This document shows, one piece after another, positions 40,203 through 49,082 of a DNA stretch of 64,000 nt. The translations under genes were made by a program, and so were the position numbers. The notes below the pieces were generated by a model. The model was not told the origin of the DNA. It saw only the letters and a program-made list of their open reading frames with translations, and made no database searches. This stretch comes from an uncultured Clostridia bacterium. Its GTDB lineage: Bacteria; Bacillota; Clostridia; Christensenellales; Borkfalkiaceae. Position 1 is the stretch's first letter; the number at the start of each line of letters is the position of its first letter. The DNA lies in contig CAKQWM010000005.1 in assembly GCA_934278995.1 (NCBI GenBank), positions 94,281 to 158,280 on the forward strand, in the 5' to 3' direction.

Positions 40203-40988
40203 ATGATATTTTGCATTGATATCGGAAATACGAACGTTAAATACGGCATATATTCAGATGACTTACTCGTAGCAAGTTTCAGGGTTGCGTCGTCGAAAAA
40301 TCAAACCGCAGACGAATACGGCATCGTCGTTAAGGATTTACTCGAAACGGCAAAAATAGATAAACGCGATATAGAAGGTGTTATTTTGTCCTCGGTAATT
40401 CCTCAACTTAATTATACGATGTCGCATATGTGCGAATATTATCTCGGTCATACTCCCGTTTTAGTCGGTCCCGGTATCAAAACGGGGCTTAACATACGCG
40501 TAGATAATGCGAGGGAAGTCGGCGCGGACAGAATAGTCAACAGCGTAGCGGCGTACAAAAAATACGGGAAAAACAAACCGGTAATTTGTATCGATTTCGG
40601 AACGGCGACTACTTTTAACGTAATTTCCGCCGACGGCGAACTTATCGGCGGCGTTATCGCGCCGGGAATAAAAGGGTCGCTCGATTCGCTCGTGGAGGGA
40701 ACCGCACAACTTCCTCATATCGAACTCGAACTTCCCAAAAAGGTTATTTGCAAATCAACGGTAACTAATATGCAAGCGGGTTTATTGTACGGCTTTTCGG
40801 GGCTTGTGGAAAAAATCGTTTCCAAAATGAAGCAGGAACTGAAAACCGACGACGTCGTCGTCGTCGCAACGGGAGGTTTAAGCGAAATTATCGCGCCCGA
40901 AACGCCTTGCATCGACGTTATCGACAGAAAACTTACGTTAGAGGGTTTAAGAATTTTATATAACATAAATAAGGTAAAAAATGACTGA
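40203..40988 (+). CDS. coaX: Type III pantothenate kinase
   Basis: A 261-residue acetate kinase superfamily enzyme that makes 4'-phosphopantothenate, the first step of CoA synthesis. CIDIGNTNVKYGIY (phosphate-binding loop), GADRIVNSVAAYKKYG and CIDFGTATTFNVI are diagnostic. It forms a unit with the S component upstream and overlaps ispG by eight bases. Confidence 0.97.
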   Translation: MIFCIDIGNTNVKYGIYSDDLLVASFRVASSKNQTADEYGIVVKDLLETAKIDKRDIEGVILSSVIPQLNYTMSHMCEYYLGHTPVLVGPGIKTGLNIRVDNAREVGADRIVNSVAAYKKYGKNKPVICIDFGTATTFNVISADGELIGGVIAPGIKGSLDSLVEGTAQLPHIELELPKKVICKSTVTNMQAGLLYGFSGLVEKIVSKMKQELKTDDVVVVATGGLSEIIAPETPCIDVIDRKLTLEGLRILYNINKVKND

Positions 40989-42021
40989 TTCGGTAAAAGT
41001 AGGAAACTTGTATCTCGGGGGTAACAACCCTGTCAGGATACAAACTATGTGCGACGTAAAAACTTCAAAAATCGAAGATGTTATCAAAGAAATTTACGAA
41101 GTTTACGATTTAGGATGCGATATAATAAGAGTTGCTTGTAAAGACGAAGCCGATGCTGAAGCGGTAAAAATCATCAAGCAAAAATCCCCGATGCCGATAG
41201 TATGCGATATCCACTTCGATTACCGTTTGGCGGTTAAAGCACTTGAAAACGGCGCCGATAAAATACGAATAAATCCATCGAATATCGGCGGAGAAGATAA
41301 GTTAAAAATCGTTGCGGACGCATTAAAATCAAGTGGCGCGGCGGTAAGAGTCGGCTCTAACAGCGGCAGTATCGAAAAGGATTTTTTCGCTAAATACGGT
41401 CGCACCGCTAAGGCGCTGTCGGAAAGCGCGCTTCAAAAAGTCGGTATGTTTGAAAAATTCGGGGTGAAAAACATAGTCGTTTCCGCTAAAGCCTCGGATG
41501 TACCGACGACTGTTAAAGCGTACAGATATCTTCACGAAAAAACCGATTATCCGCTTCATCTCGGCGTAACCGAAGCGGGTTCGCCCGATATGGGCGTAGT
41601 AAAAAGCAGTATCGGCATAGGCGCTCTTTTATTAGACGGCATAGGCGATACTTTGCGTGTTTCTCTTACCGCGCCTATTACAGAAGAAGTTTTATACGCA
41701 AAGCGAATTTTGCGTAGCGTCGGTCTTGATAAAAATTACGCGGAAATCATATCTTGTCCTACTTGCGGAAGAACCGCGTACGATATGAAAAGTTTGCTTT
41801 CCGAGGTCGAAAAAAGAACCGCTAAAATAGCAAAGCCGTTAAAAATTGCAGTGATGGGATGCGTCGTAAACGGTCCGGGCGAAGCGAAAGGATGTGATAT
41901 CGGTATTGCCGGCGGCGACGGCAAGTGCGTAATTTTTAAAAAGGGCGAAATATACCTTGTCGTCGATGAAAATAACGCGAAAGAAGTGTTTCTCGGCGAG
42001 ATAGACAAATTATTGAGTTAA
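40981..42021 (+). CDS. ispG: 4-hydroxy-3-methylbut-2-enyl diphosphate synthase
   Basis: A 346-residue Fe-S enzyme of the non-mevalonate isoprenoid pathway. An N-terminal TIM barrel (VRIQTMCDVKTSKIEDV; DIHFDYRLAVKALENGADKIR) is followed by the 4Fe-4S domain with SCPTCGRT and GCVVNGPGEAKGCDIGIAGG. Length agrees with other bacteria. In Bacillota ispG often stands just before polC, as it does here before the polC-like gene. Confidence 0.97.
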   Translation: MTDSVKVGNLYLGGNNPVRIQTMCDVKTSKIEDVIKEIYEVYDLGCDIIRVACKDEADAEAVKIIKQKSPMPIVCDIHFDYRLAVKALENGADKIRINPSNIGGEDKLKIVADALKSSGAAVRVGSNSGSIEKDFFAKYGRTAKALSESALQKVGMFEKFGVKNIVVSAKASDVPTTVKAYRYLHEKTDYPLHLGVTEAGSPDMGVVKSSIGIGALLLDGIGDTLRVSLTAPITEEVLYAKRILRSVGLDKNYAEIISCPTCGRTAYDMKSLLSEVEKRTAKIAKPLKIAVMGCVVNGPGEAKGCDIGIAGGDGKCVIFKKGEIYLVVDENNAKEVFLGEIDKLLS

Positions 42022-42030
42022 AGGTTAGTA

Positions 42031-43542
42031 ATGAGTTTAATTATTGATAAAATAAATCAAATCGAAGGCTTAAACGGCAAAATTGCTTTAAAAAACGGGG
42101 AAATTTCACTGAGCGAAAAATCGCTTAATCTTAATTTTCTTGCTGATTTCGGCGTTTCTGAAAAGTCCGAAAGCGACGTTAAAAAACTTATTAAAGATTT
42201 ATTGCCGTCAAGTTTTTTGAAAATCAAACTTAATTTTGAAAAAATAGTTGCCGAAAAGCAATTCGTCATCGACGAAATAAAGAATTATTTATCCGAAAGC
42301 CATAAAGCCGTTTGCGACGGGGTAAATTTCGATAAAGCGGAGATATCTAAAAACGATTATACGGTATCAGTCCTTCTGCACGTATCCGATTCTGCCTGCG
42401 ACTATATAAAAGCGAATAAAATCGATGAAGAAATCGCCGATTATCTTAAAACGAGATTCGTTGACGACTTTATCGTTTCGACCGCGCCGACCGAAATAGA
42501 AGCGACTTTTGATTTTGAATATAAACCGACGGAAAACGACTTATACAGACGTGAACAAAGAACTTTCAAAGTTGACGAAGTTTCAAGGCTTTTTGATAAC
42601 GATACGGAAAGAGAATGCGTTTATATAGCCGACACGAAAAATTACGTCGGAGAGGCTTACGTGGCGGGCGTCATAAATCGTATCGAAGAAAGGCAAACAA
42701 AAGCAGGCAAACCGTTTTTTCTTATAGAAATCAGCGACAGAACGGGAACTCTTACGGGTATGGTATTTCCGACCAAAGCAAATCTTCCCAAGGTTCAAAA
42801 ACTTGCGCCGTCTTCCGAGATTATCGCAAGAGGTGATTTTCAACGCAGAGGCGAATACATAAATTTCACTTTCCGTTCGATAAACTTGTGCGTTTTCCCT
42901 AAAAATTTCGTACCAAAGCAAAGAGGACACAGACCTTGTCCGAAAGAATATTCTCTTATAACGCCCAAACCTTTAGTCGTTGAAAAGCAAGACAATTTTC
43001 TGGAACAAAAGACCGTTCCGGAGTGTTTTAAAGGACGAGTTTTCGTAGTTTTCGATCTGGAAACGACGGGTAAAGAATTTGACGACAAAATAACCGAAAT
43101 AGGAGCGGTCAAGATGATTGACGGAGTTGCGACGGAATATTTTTCAACCCTCGTGAACCCCGAAAAACATATCCCGCAGGAGGTCGTAGATTTAACCGGT
43201 ATTACCGACGATATGGTAAAGGATGCGCCTAAATTTTCCGAAGTATGCGGTGATTTTTATAAGTTTTGCTATGGTTCGACGCTTGTTGCTCATAATATCG
43301 AATTTGATTCGAGATATATTAAAAAAGAGAGTGAAGCGATTGATTTTTACTTCGATAATCCGCAAATGGACACGCTCGCTCTCGCAAGAGAAAACATTTT
43401 CGACGTTTCAAATCATAAATTAAACACTCTTTGCGATAAATTCGGGATAACTTTCCGCCATCACAGAGCGTACGCCGATGCGTGGGCTACGAGCGAATTA
43501 TTCGTGGAAATAATCAGGATTCGTAAGAGTTTGCCTTTTTAA
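42031..43542 (+). CDS. Truncated PolC-like protein: N-terminal, OB-fold and 3'-5' exonuclease domains only
   Basis: A 503-residue protein at the polC locus. Residues 1-190 resemble the PolC N-terminal domains, about 195-300 the OB fold (YVAGVINRIEERQTKAGKPF; RTGTLTGMVFP), and 340-500 the DEDDh exonuclease with all motifs: VFDLETTG (Exo I), VAHNIEFDSRYI (Exo II), HRAYADAWATSEL (Exo III). PolC is normally about 1,400 residues with the exonuclease inserted in a PHP domain and followed by the polymerase; both are absent and the stop is clean. It may act as a separate proofreading subunit with another replicase such as DnaE (inference). Confidence 0.85.
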   Translation: MSLIIDKINQIEGLNGKIALKNGEISLSEKSLNLNFLADFGVSEKSESDVKKLIKDLLPSSFLKIKLNFEKIVAEKQFVIDEIKNYLSESHKAVCDGVNFDKAEISKNDYTVSVLLHVSDSACDYIKANKIDEEIADYLKTRFVDDFIVSTAPTEIEATFDFEYKPTENDLYRREQRTFKVDEVSRLFDNDTERECVYIADTKNYVGEAYVAGVINRIEERQTKAGKPFFLIEISDRTGTLTGMVFPTKANLPKVQKLAPSSEIIARGDFQRRGEYINFTFRSINLCVFPKNFVPKQRGHRPCPKEYSLITPKPLVVEKQDNFLEQKTVPECFKGRVFVVFDLETTGKEFDDKITEIGAVKMIDGVATEYFSTLVNPEKHIPQEVVDLTGITDDMVKDAPKFSEVCGDFYKFCYGSTLVAHNIEFDSRYIKKESEAIDFYFDNPQMDTLALARENIFDVSNHKLNTLCDKFGITFRHHRAYADAWATSELFVEIIRIRKSLPF

Positions 43543-43565
43543 CGCGATTTTTTACCGAAAAACGC

Positions 43566-43594
43566 TTGCAATTTATATTATATTGTGTTAATAT
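43566..43594 (+). promoter_or_regulatory. Promoter of the rimP-nusA-infB operon
   Basis: TTGCAA (43566-43571), 17-base spacer, TAATAT (43589-43594). Confidence 0.7.
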
Positions 43595-43622
43595 GTATAT
43601 GCTCAATAGTATTTTACTTAAT

Positions 43623-43652
43623 GAGAGTGGCTTGCCACTCTCAAAATTTTTT
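43623..43652 (+). promoter_or_regulatory. rimP leader hairpin (attenuator-like)
   Basis: GAGAGTGG CTTG CCACTCTC, four A, six T, 15 bases before rimP. A GAGUGG/CCACUC hairpin with a T run at this place is the known rimP leader of Bacillota. It probably controls read-through into the nusA-infB operon. Confidence 0.75.
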
Positions 43653-43666
43653 GTAAGGGGCGTAAT

Positions 43667-44128
43667 ATGAAGGTAAAGTCTGATCAGGAAATTTACGACT
43701 TTTTAAAACCTATAGCGGATGAAGAAAACGTCGAACTTATCGAAGTCGAAATGAAAGCGGGTAAAAATCCGTCGTTAACCGTTTACGTGGATACCGAAAA
43801 CGGTATAGATCTGGACACACTCGAAAAATTTCATAACCGCATAGACTCTCCGCTTGATGAACTCGATCCTACTTACGGCGAAGCCTATACGCTGAACGTT
43901 TCAAGCCCGGGGCTTGACAGACCTTTCAAAACGGAGCGTGATTATTTAAAACATCTCGGTGAAAAGGTGGAAGTAAAACTTTATTCTCCGCTCAAAGGCA
44001 AGAAGTTTTTTGAAGGCGTTATGACCGCTTTCGACGATAACACCGTTACCGTATCCGTTGACGGTCACGATGAAAAATTTGAAAAAACCCGTATTGCCAA
44101 AATCAATGTCGCAATCGAATTTAATTAG
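43667..44128 (+). CDS. rimP: Ribosome maturation factor RimP
   Basis: A 153-residue protein needed for 30S subunit assembly. It has the typical N-terminal alpha/beta domain (VELIEVEMKAGKNPSLTVYVD), the middle motif YTLNVSSPGLDRPFKTERDY and a C-terminal SH3-like domain. First gene of the translation operon; GGGG precedes the ATG. Confidence 0.97.
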   Translation: MKVKSDQEIYDFLKPIADEENVELIEVEMKAGKNPSLTVYVDTENGIDLDTLEKFHNRIDSPLDELDPTYGEAYTLNVSSPGLDRPFKTERDYLKHLGEKVEVKLYSPLKGKKFFEGVMTAFDDNTVTVSVDGHDEKFEKTRIAKINVAIEFN

Positions 44129-44230
44129 TTCACGCTATTGTTACGTTAATCGTAAAAAGTATCAAAATCACTTATAATATCTTTAATTTTAAAAATTATT
44201 ACGTCGCATTTACGCGACACGGAGGATAAG

Positions 44231-45316
44231 ATGGAAAAAGATTTCTTTCTTGCAATCGAAGATTTGGAAAGAGAAAAAGGAATTAGTCCCGACGTATTGA
44301 TTGCCGCGCTCGAAACGGCTTTGTTGTCCGCTTATAAAAGGCATACGGGCGACAGCGCGGACAATATTCATATAAAGTTAAACCCCGAAAAAGGCGTGGC
44401 TAAATTTTACGCAACCAAAAAAATCGTAGAAGAGGTTGAAGATCCCGATAAAGAGATTTCTCTTGCCGCCGCTAAAAATTTCAAAAAGTCATATAAACTC
44501 GGTGATACTTTTGAAACGGAGTTCGTTCCTAAAAAATTCGGAAGAATAGCCGCTCAAACGGCAAAGCAGGTTATTACTCAGAAATTGAGAGAACTTGAAC
44601 GCGACCACACCATCGCCGAATACGAAGATAAGGAAGAAGAAATTCAGAACTGCATTATCCGCCGTATCGAAAACAATACCGTTTACGTGGAAATCGGCGG
44701 AGGTCAGATAGAAGGCGTAATGCTTCCTCAGGACCAGATACCTACCGAAAAGTATAACGTCAACGATAAATTGATAGTTTACGTAAAAAAGGTAAGGTCT
44801 AACGGCAAAAACGCTCAGGTCCTCGTGTCGAGAACGTCGCCGGGGCTTGTCAGAAGATTGTTTGAAAACGAAGTTCCCGAAATCAAGCAAGGCTTTATAC
44901 AAATCAAGTCTATCGCCCGCGAAGCGGGGCAAAGAACGAAAATCGCCATATACAGCGAAGATCAAAACATCGATGCCGTCGGCGCCTGCGTCGGTATGCG
45001 CGGGGCAAGGGTAAACGCCATCGTTCAGGAACTCGGCGGCGAAAAGATAGATATTATTTTGTGGAGCGAAGATCCTCTGGAATACATTTCCAAAGCATTA
45101 TCGCCCGCAACGGTACTTAAAGTTTCTGCAATCGAAGGCGAAAAGGTTGCAAAAGTCGTCGTTCCCGACGATAAATTATCCCTTGCCATAGGCAGGGACG
45201 GACAGAACGCGAGGCTTGCGGCAAGGCTTACGGGCTGGAAGATAGACGTCAAGAGTCTTTCTAAGGCAACCGAAGAAGGTCTTGCCGAAACGAACGAGGT
45301 ATCCGTGGAAGAATAA
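44231..45316 (+). CDS. nusA: Transcription factor NusA
   Basis: A 361-residue termination/antitermination factor. N-terminal RNA polymerase-binding domain (1-125), S1 domain (about 130-200), and two KH domains with GACVGMRGARVNAIVQELGGEKIDII and LAIGRDGQNARLAARLTGWKIDV. The C-terminal acidic repeats of Proteobacteria are absent, as is normal in Bacillota. A 102-base gap separates it from rimP; GGAGG precedes the ATG. Confidence 0.97.
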   Translation: MEKDFFLAIEDLEREKGISPDVLIAALETALLSAYKRHTGDSADNIHIKLNPEKGVAKFYATKKIVEEVEDPDKEISLAAAKNFKKSYKLGDTFETEFVPKKFGRIAAQTAKQVITQKLRELERDHTIAEYEDKEEEIQNCIIRRIENNTVYVEIGGGQIEGVMLPQDQIPTEKYNVNDKLIVYVKKVRSNGKNAQVLVSRTSPGLVRRLFENEVPEIKQGFIQIKSIAREAGQRTKIAIYSEDQNIDAVGACVGMRGARVNAIVQELGGEKIDIILWSEDPLEYISKALSPATVLKVSAIEGEKVAKVVVPDDKLSLAIGRDGQNARLAARLTGWKIDVKSLSKATEEGLAETNEVSVEE

Positions 45317-45354
45317 TATCCACGGAAAAACAACATTTTTGTTCGGCGTAAATC

Positions 45355-45624
45355 ATGAAGCACGTACCGATAAGAACCTGCATTTGTTGCAGGAAAGAGT
45401 TTCCGAAGCCGAATCTTATGCGAATCGTAAAATACGGCGATAAGATTTTCGTTGACGGAAGCGGTAAAGCAGAAGGAAGAGGCGCGTATTTTTGCGCTTC
45501 GGACGCTTGCAAAGCAAAACTTATAAAAACAAAATGTCTCGATAAAGCGTTTCGGCAAAAAGTTTCCGACGAGGTCTATACAGAACTGTTGAAACTTTGC
45601 GATGATACCGACAAAATCGACTGA
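45355..45624 (+). CDS. ylxR: RNA-binding protein YlxR (DUF448)
   Basis: An 89-residue protein with the DUF448 signature PIRTCICCRKEFPKPNLMRIV and GRGAYFCASDACKAK. In Bacillota it always accompanies nusA and infB; it is an RNA-binding protein with reported links to RNase P and gene regulation. The cysteines may bind zinc. Confidence 0.94.
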   Translation: MKHVPIRTCICCRKEFPKPNLMRIVKYGDKIFVDGSGKAEGRGAYFCASDACKAKLIKTKCLDKAFRQKVSDEVYTELLKLCDDTDKID

Positions 45625-45671
45625 AACGCATTTAAAAATACTTTTGCCGTCGGCGGGTGAATCGATCGAAA

Positions 45672-45989
45672 ATGAAAGATAAAATTCATACTTATATCGG
45701 GTTTGCCGTAAGAAGCGGTAAAGTAAAATTAGGCGTAAACGCCATACGGACGGTAAGGGGAAAAATTCCTTTACTATTGCTGTGTTCGTCCGCTTCGGAA
45801 AACACAAAAAAAGAAGCCGTTAAACTCGGCAAAAAGTACGATTCTTCCGTTGTTTTGAGTAAAAACGAAAAACTCGAAGACCTTTTCAGTAAAGAAAATT
45901 GCAAACTTGCGGCAATTTTGGACGTGTCGCTTGCAAATGCGATTATAGATAATTTAGACGAAAATTTCGTTCAATTCGGAGGCAAATAA
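45672..45989 (+). CDS. ylxQ: L7Ae-family ribosomal protein YlxQ
   Basis: A 105-residue protein of the L7Ae/L30e family, expected to bind kink-turn RNA. YIGFAVRSGKVKLGVNAIRTV and ILDVSLANAIIDNL suit the fold, although the typical ALASDAS segment is CSSASENTK here. It lies between ylxR and infB as in Bacillus. ATG at 45672 preferred to GTG at 45657. Confidence 0.92.
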   Translation: MKDKIHTYIGFAVRSGKVKLGVNAIRTVRGKIPLLLLCSSASENTKKEAVKLGKKYDSSVVLSKNEKLEDLFSKENCKLAAILDVSLANAIIDNLDENFVQFGGK

Positions 45990-45995
45990 TTCAGA

Positions 45996-48707
45996 ATGGA
46001 AAAGAAAGAAGCTACCGTAAGTAACATTAAAAGCGTCGCAAACGCGTTGAACGGTTCTTTACAAGACCTTCTTACAAGGGCAAAATCTGCAAAAAAAGAG
46101 GTAAACGAAATTACCAAAAAACTCGGCGAAAAAGAAAACGCCGTCAAAAAAGCCAAGGCAAACGCCGAGGCTGCGCTTCGTCGTGAGGAAGAAAAGCCGA
46201 CCGAGGTGAAAGCGACCGTTAAAAAAGAGCAGACCGACGTACAGCCCGAGAAAGTCAAAGTCGTAAAAGAAAAAGCGAAAATTTCCGATACCGAAGAGTC
46301 TTTGAAAGCCAAAGAGTCTTTAAAAGCAGAAGAATCTTTGAAATTAGAAGAATCTTTGAAAGCCGAAGAATTAAAAATAGCCGCGGAAAAGGCTGAAAAA
46401 GAGGCAAAAGAAAGAGCCGAACGGGAAGCCGAAGAAGCGGCGATTCAAGCCGAAAAAGAGCGTATCGAAAGATTAAAAAGGGAATCGGACGCAAGAGAAG
46501 CCGCCGAAAGAGCGAAAATTGCGGCGTCCAAACAACCTTCCGTCCGCTCGTATATTCCCAAACAGGGACAGAAGAAGGAATATACTCCTTACGATAAGCG
46601 CAATCCGTCGAAACCGGGCGAAAGACCTCCTCGTCAACCGGGCGACAGAACTCGTCCCGAAGGGTTCGGCGCGAAAAAACCCGGCGAACAGCAAACGCAA
46701 CGTCCGTTAGGGGCAAGACCTTCGCTTAATAAGAAACCTCAGGAAGTCGCGTTTATTCCCAAAGAAGCAAATAAAACTTTTTCCAAGAAAAAATCCGATA
46801 AAAGTTACGAAGATAAGCGCGTTATCAACAAAAAATCGGCTATGCGCGGCGTAGTAAGCGTCAGCGATTTCGACGATAACAAGAGCGGTTACAGAAAAGT
46901 CCGTAGTAAAAAGAACAAGTCGGACGTTGTCGAAAGTCGTATAAAAGTGGATAAAGCGGTTATAACTAAAGAAATTATACCCTTAAAAGAGTTGAGTGAA
47001 AAACTCGGCGTTTCCGCAGTTGAAATCACAAAACTTCTGTTTAAAGAGGGCATCATAAAAACGATAAACGATTCTATCGATTTCGACACCGCGGGTTTCG
47101 TCGCGGCGGGGTTAGGTATCGAACTCGAACTTAAACTCGAAAAAACCGCCGAAGATGTTTTGAACGAAGGTTTTTCCGACGACGTCGATAAAGAAGAAGA
47201 TTTGGTTACCCGTCCGCCAGTCGTTACGGTTATGGGACACGTCGATCACGGCAAAACCTCGTTACTCGACTATATAAGATCCACCCACGTTACCGAAGGG
47301 GAAGCCGGCGGTATTACTCAGCACATAGGCGCGTACCAGGTTACGACGCACGGAAGTCTGATTACCTTCCTCGATACCCCCGGACACGCGGCGTTTACTT
47401 CTATGCGTGCAAGGGGCGCTCAGGTTACGGATATAGCGGTTATAGTTATTGCCGCGGACGACGGTATAATGCCACAGACGGACGAAGCGATTAACCATGC
47501 AAAATCCGCGGGCGTTTCGATTATTATCGCCGCAAACAAAATAGATAAACCGCACGTCAACATCGACAAACTTCGTCAGCAACTTTCCGACAGAGGGCTT
47601 TTGGTCGAAGACTGGGGCGGAGATACCATAATGGTTCCCGTTTCCGCTAAAACCGGCGAAGGCGTCGATAAACTTCTCGATATGATTTTACTCGTTGCCG
47701 AAATGAAGGAACTTAAAGCCAACCCGAATCGCAAAGCGAAGGGCGCCGTTATCGAAGCCAAACTCGATAAAGGCAAAGGTCCGGTTGCTTCTATTTTAGT
47801 ACAGAACGGTACTTTGAAAACGGGCGACTTTATCGTTGCGGGTACTTCGACGGGTAAGGTCAGGGCAATGTTCGACGATAAAGGTAAAATGGTTAAAGAG
47901 GCGACGCCTTCCATGCCCGTTTCCGTACTCGGGTTGGAAGAAGTTCCGAATGCCGGCGATATCATCGTTGCCGTTGCCGAAGATAAATTGATGAAACTCG
48001 TTGCCGAAGAAAGAAAGAATAAGGAACGTGAGGAAATGATCAGACGTTCCGAAAAAGTTACTCTTGACGAATTATTCTCGAAAATCAGCGACGGTCAACT
48101 TAAAAATCTCAATATCATAATAAAAGCGGACGTTCAAGGCTCGGTTGAAGCGGTTAAACAGTCGCTTACCGAACTTAGTAACGAAGAAGTTAAAATCAAC
48201 GTCGTACACGCCGGCGTAGGCGCTATTAACGAAACCGACGTAATGCTTGCCGACTCGACAAACTCTATTATTATCGGGTTCAACGTCCGTCCCGACACGA
48301 AAGCGAAACCTCTTGCCGAAAGACAAAAAATCGACGTTAAGTTATATCGCGTAATTTACGACGCGATAGATGAAATAAAAGCCGCAATGAAGGGTATGTC
48401 TGCTCCTAAATATCAGGATATCTATATGGGTAAAGCCGAAGTCAGAGATACTTTCAAAATTACCGGCGTAGGCACCGTTGCGGGTTGCTACGTAACCGAC
48501 GGCAAAATACTCAGAAGCGCGAAACTGCGCATTTACCGTAACGACGTAATGATTTGCGAAGGTAACGTTTTGCAACTTAAACGGTTCAAAGACGACGTTA
48601 AAGAAGTCGCGCAAGGTTACGAATGCGGTATTTCTATCGAAAATTTCAACGATATCAAGGTCGGCGACTTTATCGAGTGTTACGTCGTCGAACTTCAGAA
48701 GGACTGA
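45996..48707 (+). CDS. infB: Translation initiation factor IF-2
   Basis: A 903-residue GTPase that places initiator tRNA on the 30S subunit. Residues 1-320 are a long charged, low-complexity extension with a tandem ESLKAE-type repeat at about 100-123. The IF2 N2 domain (PLKELSEKLGVSAVEITKLL) follows, then the G domain with GHVDHGKTSLLDYIR, DTPGHAAF and NKIDKP, then domains II, III and IV. GGAGG lies about 14 bases before the ATG. Confidence 0.98.
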   Translation: MEKKEATVSNIKSVANALNGSLQDLLTRAKSAKKEVNEITKKLGEKENAVKKAKANAEAALRREEEKPTEVKATVKKEQTDVQPEKVKVVKEKAKISDTEESLKAKESLKAEESLKLEESLKAEELKIAAEKAEKEAKERAEREAEEAAIQAEKERIERLKRESDAREAAERAKIAASKQPSVRSYIPKQGQKKEYTPYDKRNPSKPGERPPRQPGDRTRPEGFGAKKPGEQQTQRPLGARPSLNKKPQEVAFIPKEANKTFSKKKSDKSYEDKRVINKKSAMRGVVSVSDFDDNKSGYRKVRSKKNKSDVVESRIKVDKAVITKEIIPLKELSEKLGVSAVEITKLLFKEGIIKTINDSIDFDTAGFVAAGLGIELELKLEKTAEDVLNEGFSDDVDKEEDLVTRPPVVTVMGHVDHGKTSLLDYIRSTHVTEGEAGGITQHIGAYQVTTHGSLITFLDTPGHAAFTSMRARGAQVTDIAVIVIAADDGIMPQTDEAINHAKSAGVSIIIAANKIDKPHVNIDKLRQQLSDRGLLVEDWGGDTIMVPVSAKTGEGVDKLLDMILLVAEMKELKANPNRKAKGAVIEAKLDKGKGPVASILVQNGTLKTGDFIVAGTSTGKVRAMFDDKGKMVKEATPSMPVSVLGLEEVPNAGDIIVAVAEDKLMKLVAEERKNKEREEMIRRSEKVTLDELFSKISDGQLKNLNIIIKADVQGSVEAVKQSLTELSNEEVKINVVHAGVGAINETDVMLADSTNSIIIGFNVRPDTKAKPLAERQKIDVKLYRVIYDAIDEIKAAMKGMSAPKYQDIYMGKAEVRDTFKITGVGTVAGCYVTDGKILRSAKLRIYRNDVMICEGNVLQLKRFKDDVKEVAQGYECGISIENFNDIKVGDFIECYVVELQKD
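46293..46364 (+). repeat. Tandem 18-bp repeats inside infB
   Basis: Four imperfect units of the type GAAGAATCTTTGAAAGCC in frame, giving E-S-L-K-A-E-type hexapeptides in the disordered N-terminal part of IF-2. Confidence 0.9.
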
Positions 48708-48713
48708 TTTATA

Positions 48714-49082
48714 ATGAAAGAACCAAGAGAAAAACGTCTTGAAAAGGAATTTGCAAAATTGATTTACGAATTCCTTTCCAAGGGCACCAAAAATCCCGAT
48801 TTAACCGAAATGTTTTCGATAACCGGAGTAAAAATTACGCACGATCTTAAAGAATCGTTCGTGTACGTAAGTGTTTTTTCAACCGATGAAGACGCTAAAA
48901 AACGTACTTTCGAAGCCATAAAAGAATCAAGCCCCAAAGTAAGAAAATTTCTTGCCGGCGAGATGAGAATAAGACAGGTACCGGTAATTCACTTTTTACC
49001 GGACACGTCTTTTGAATACGGCGAAAAGATCGACCGTATCATAAGCGGTTTTACTTACGGTGAAAACAATGACGATAAATGA
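48714..49082 (+). CDS. rbfA: Ribosome-binding factor A
   Basis: A 122-residue KH-fold protein for 16S rRNA maturation. REKRLEKEFAKLIYEFLSKG, FSITGVKITHDLKESFVYVSVF and IRQVPVIHFLPDTSFEYGEKID match the family. Six bases after infB; overlaps the start of the DHH gene. Confidence 0.96.
   Translation: MKEPREKRLEKEFAKLIYEFLSKGTKNPDLTEMFSITGVKITHDLKESFVYVSVFSTDEDAKKRTFEAIKESSPKVRKFLAGEMRIRQVPVIHFLPDTSFEYGEKIDRIISGFTYGENNDDK

Noticed and set aside
45025..45807. A 260-residue minus-strand frame
   Set aside because: Antisense to nusA, ylxR and ylxQ, which are certain genes.
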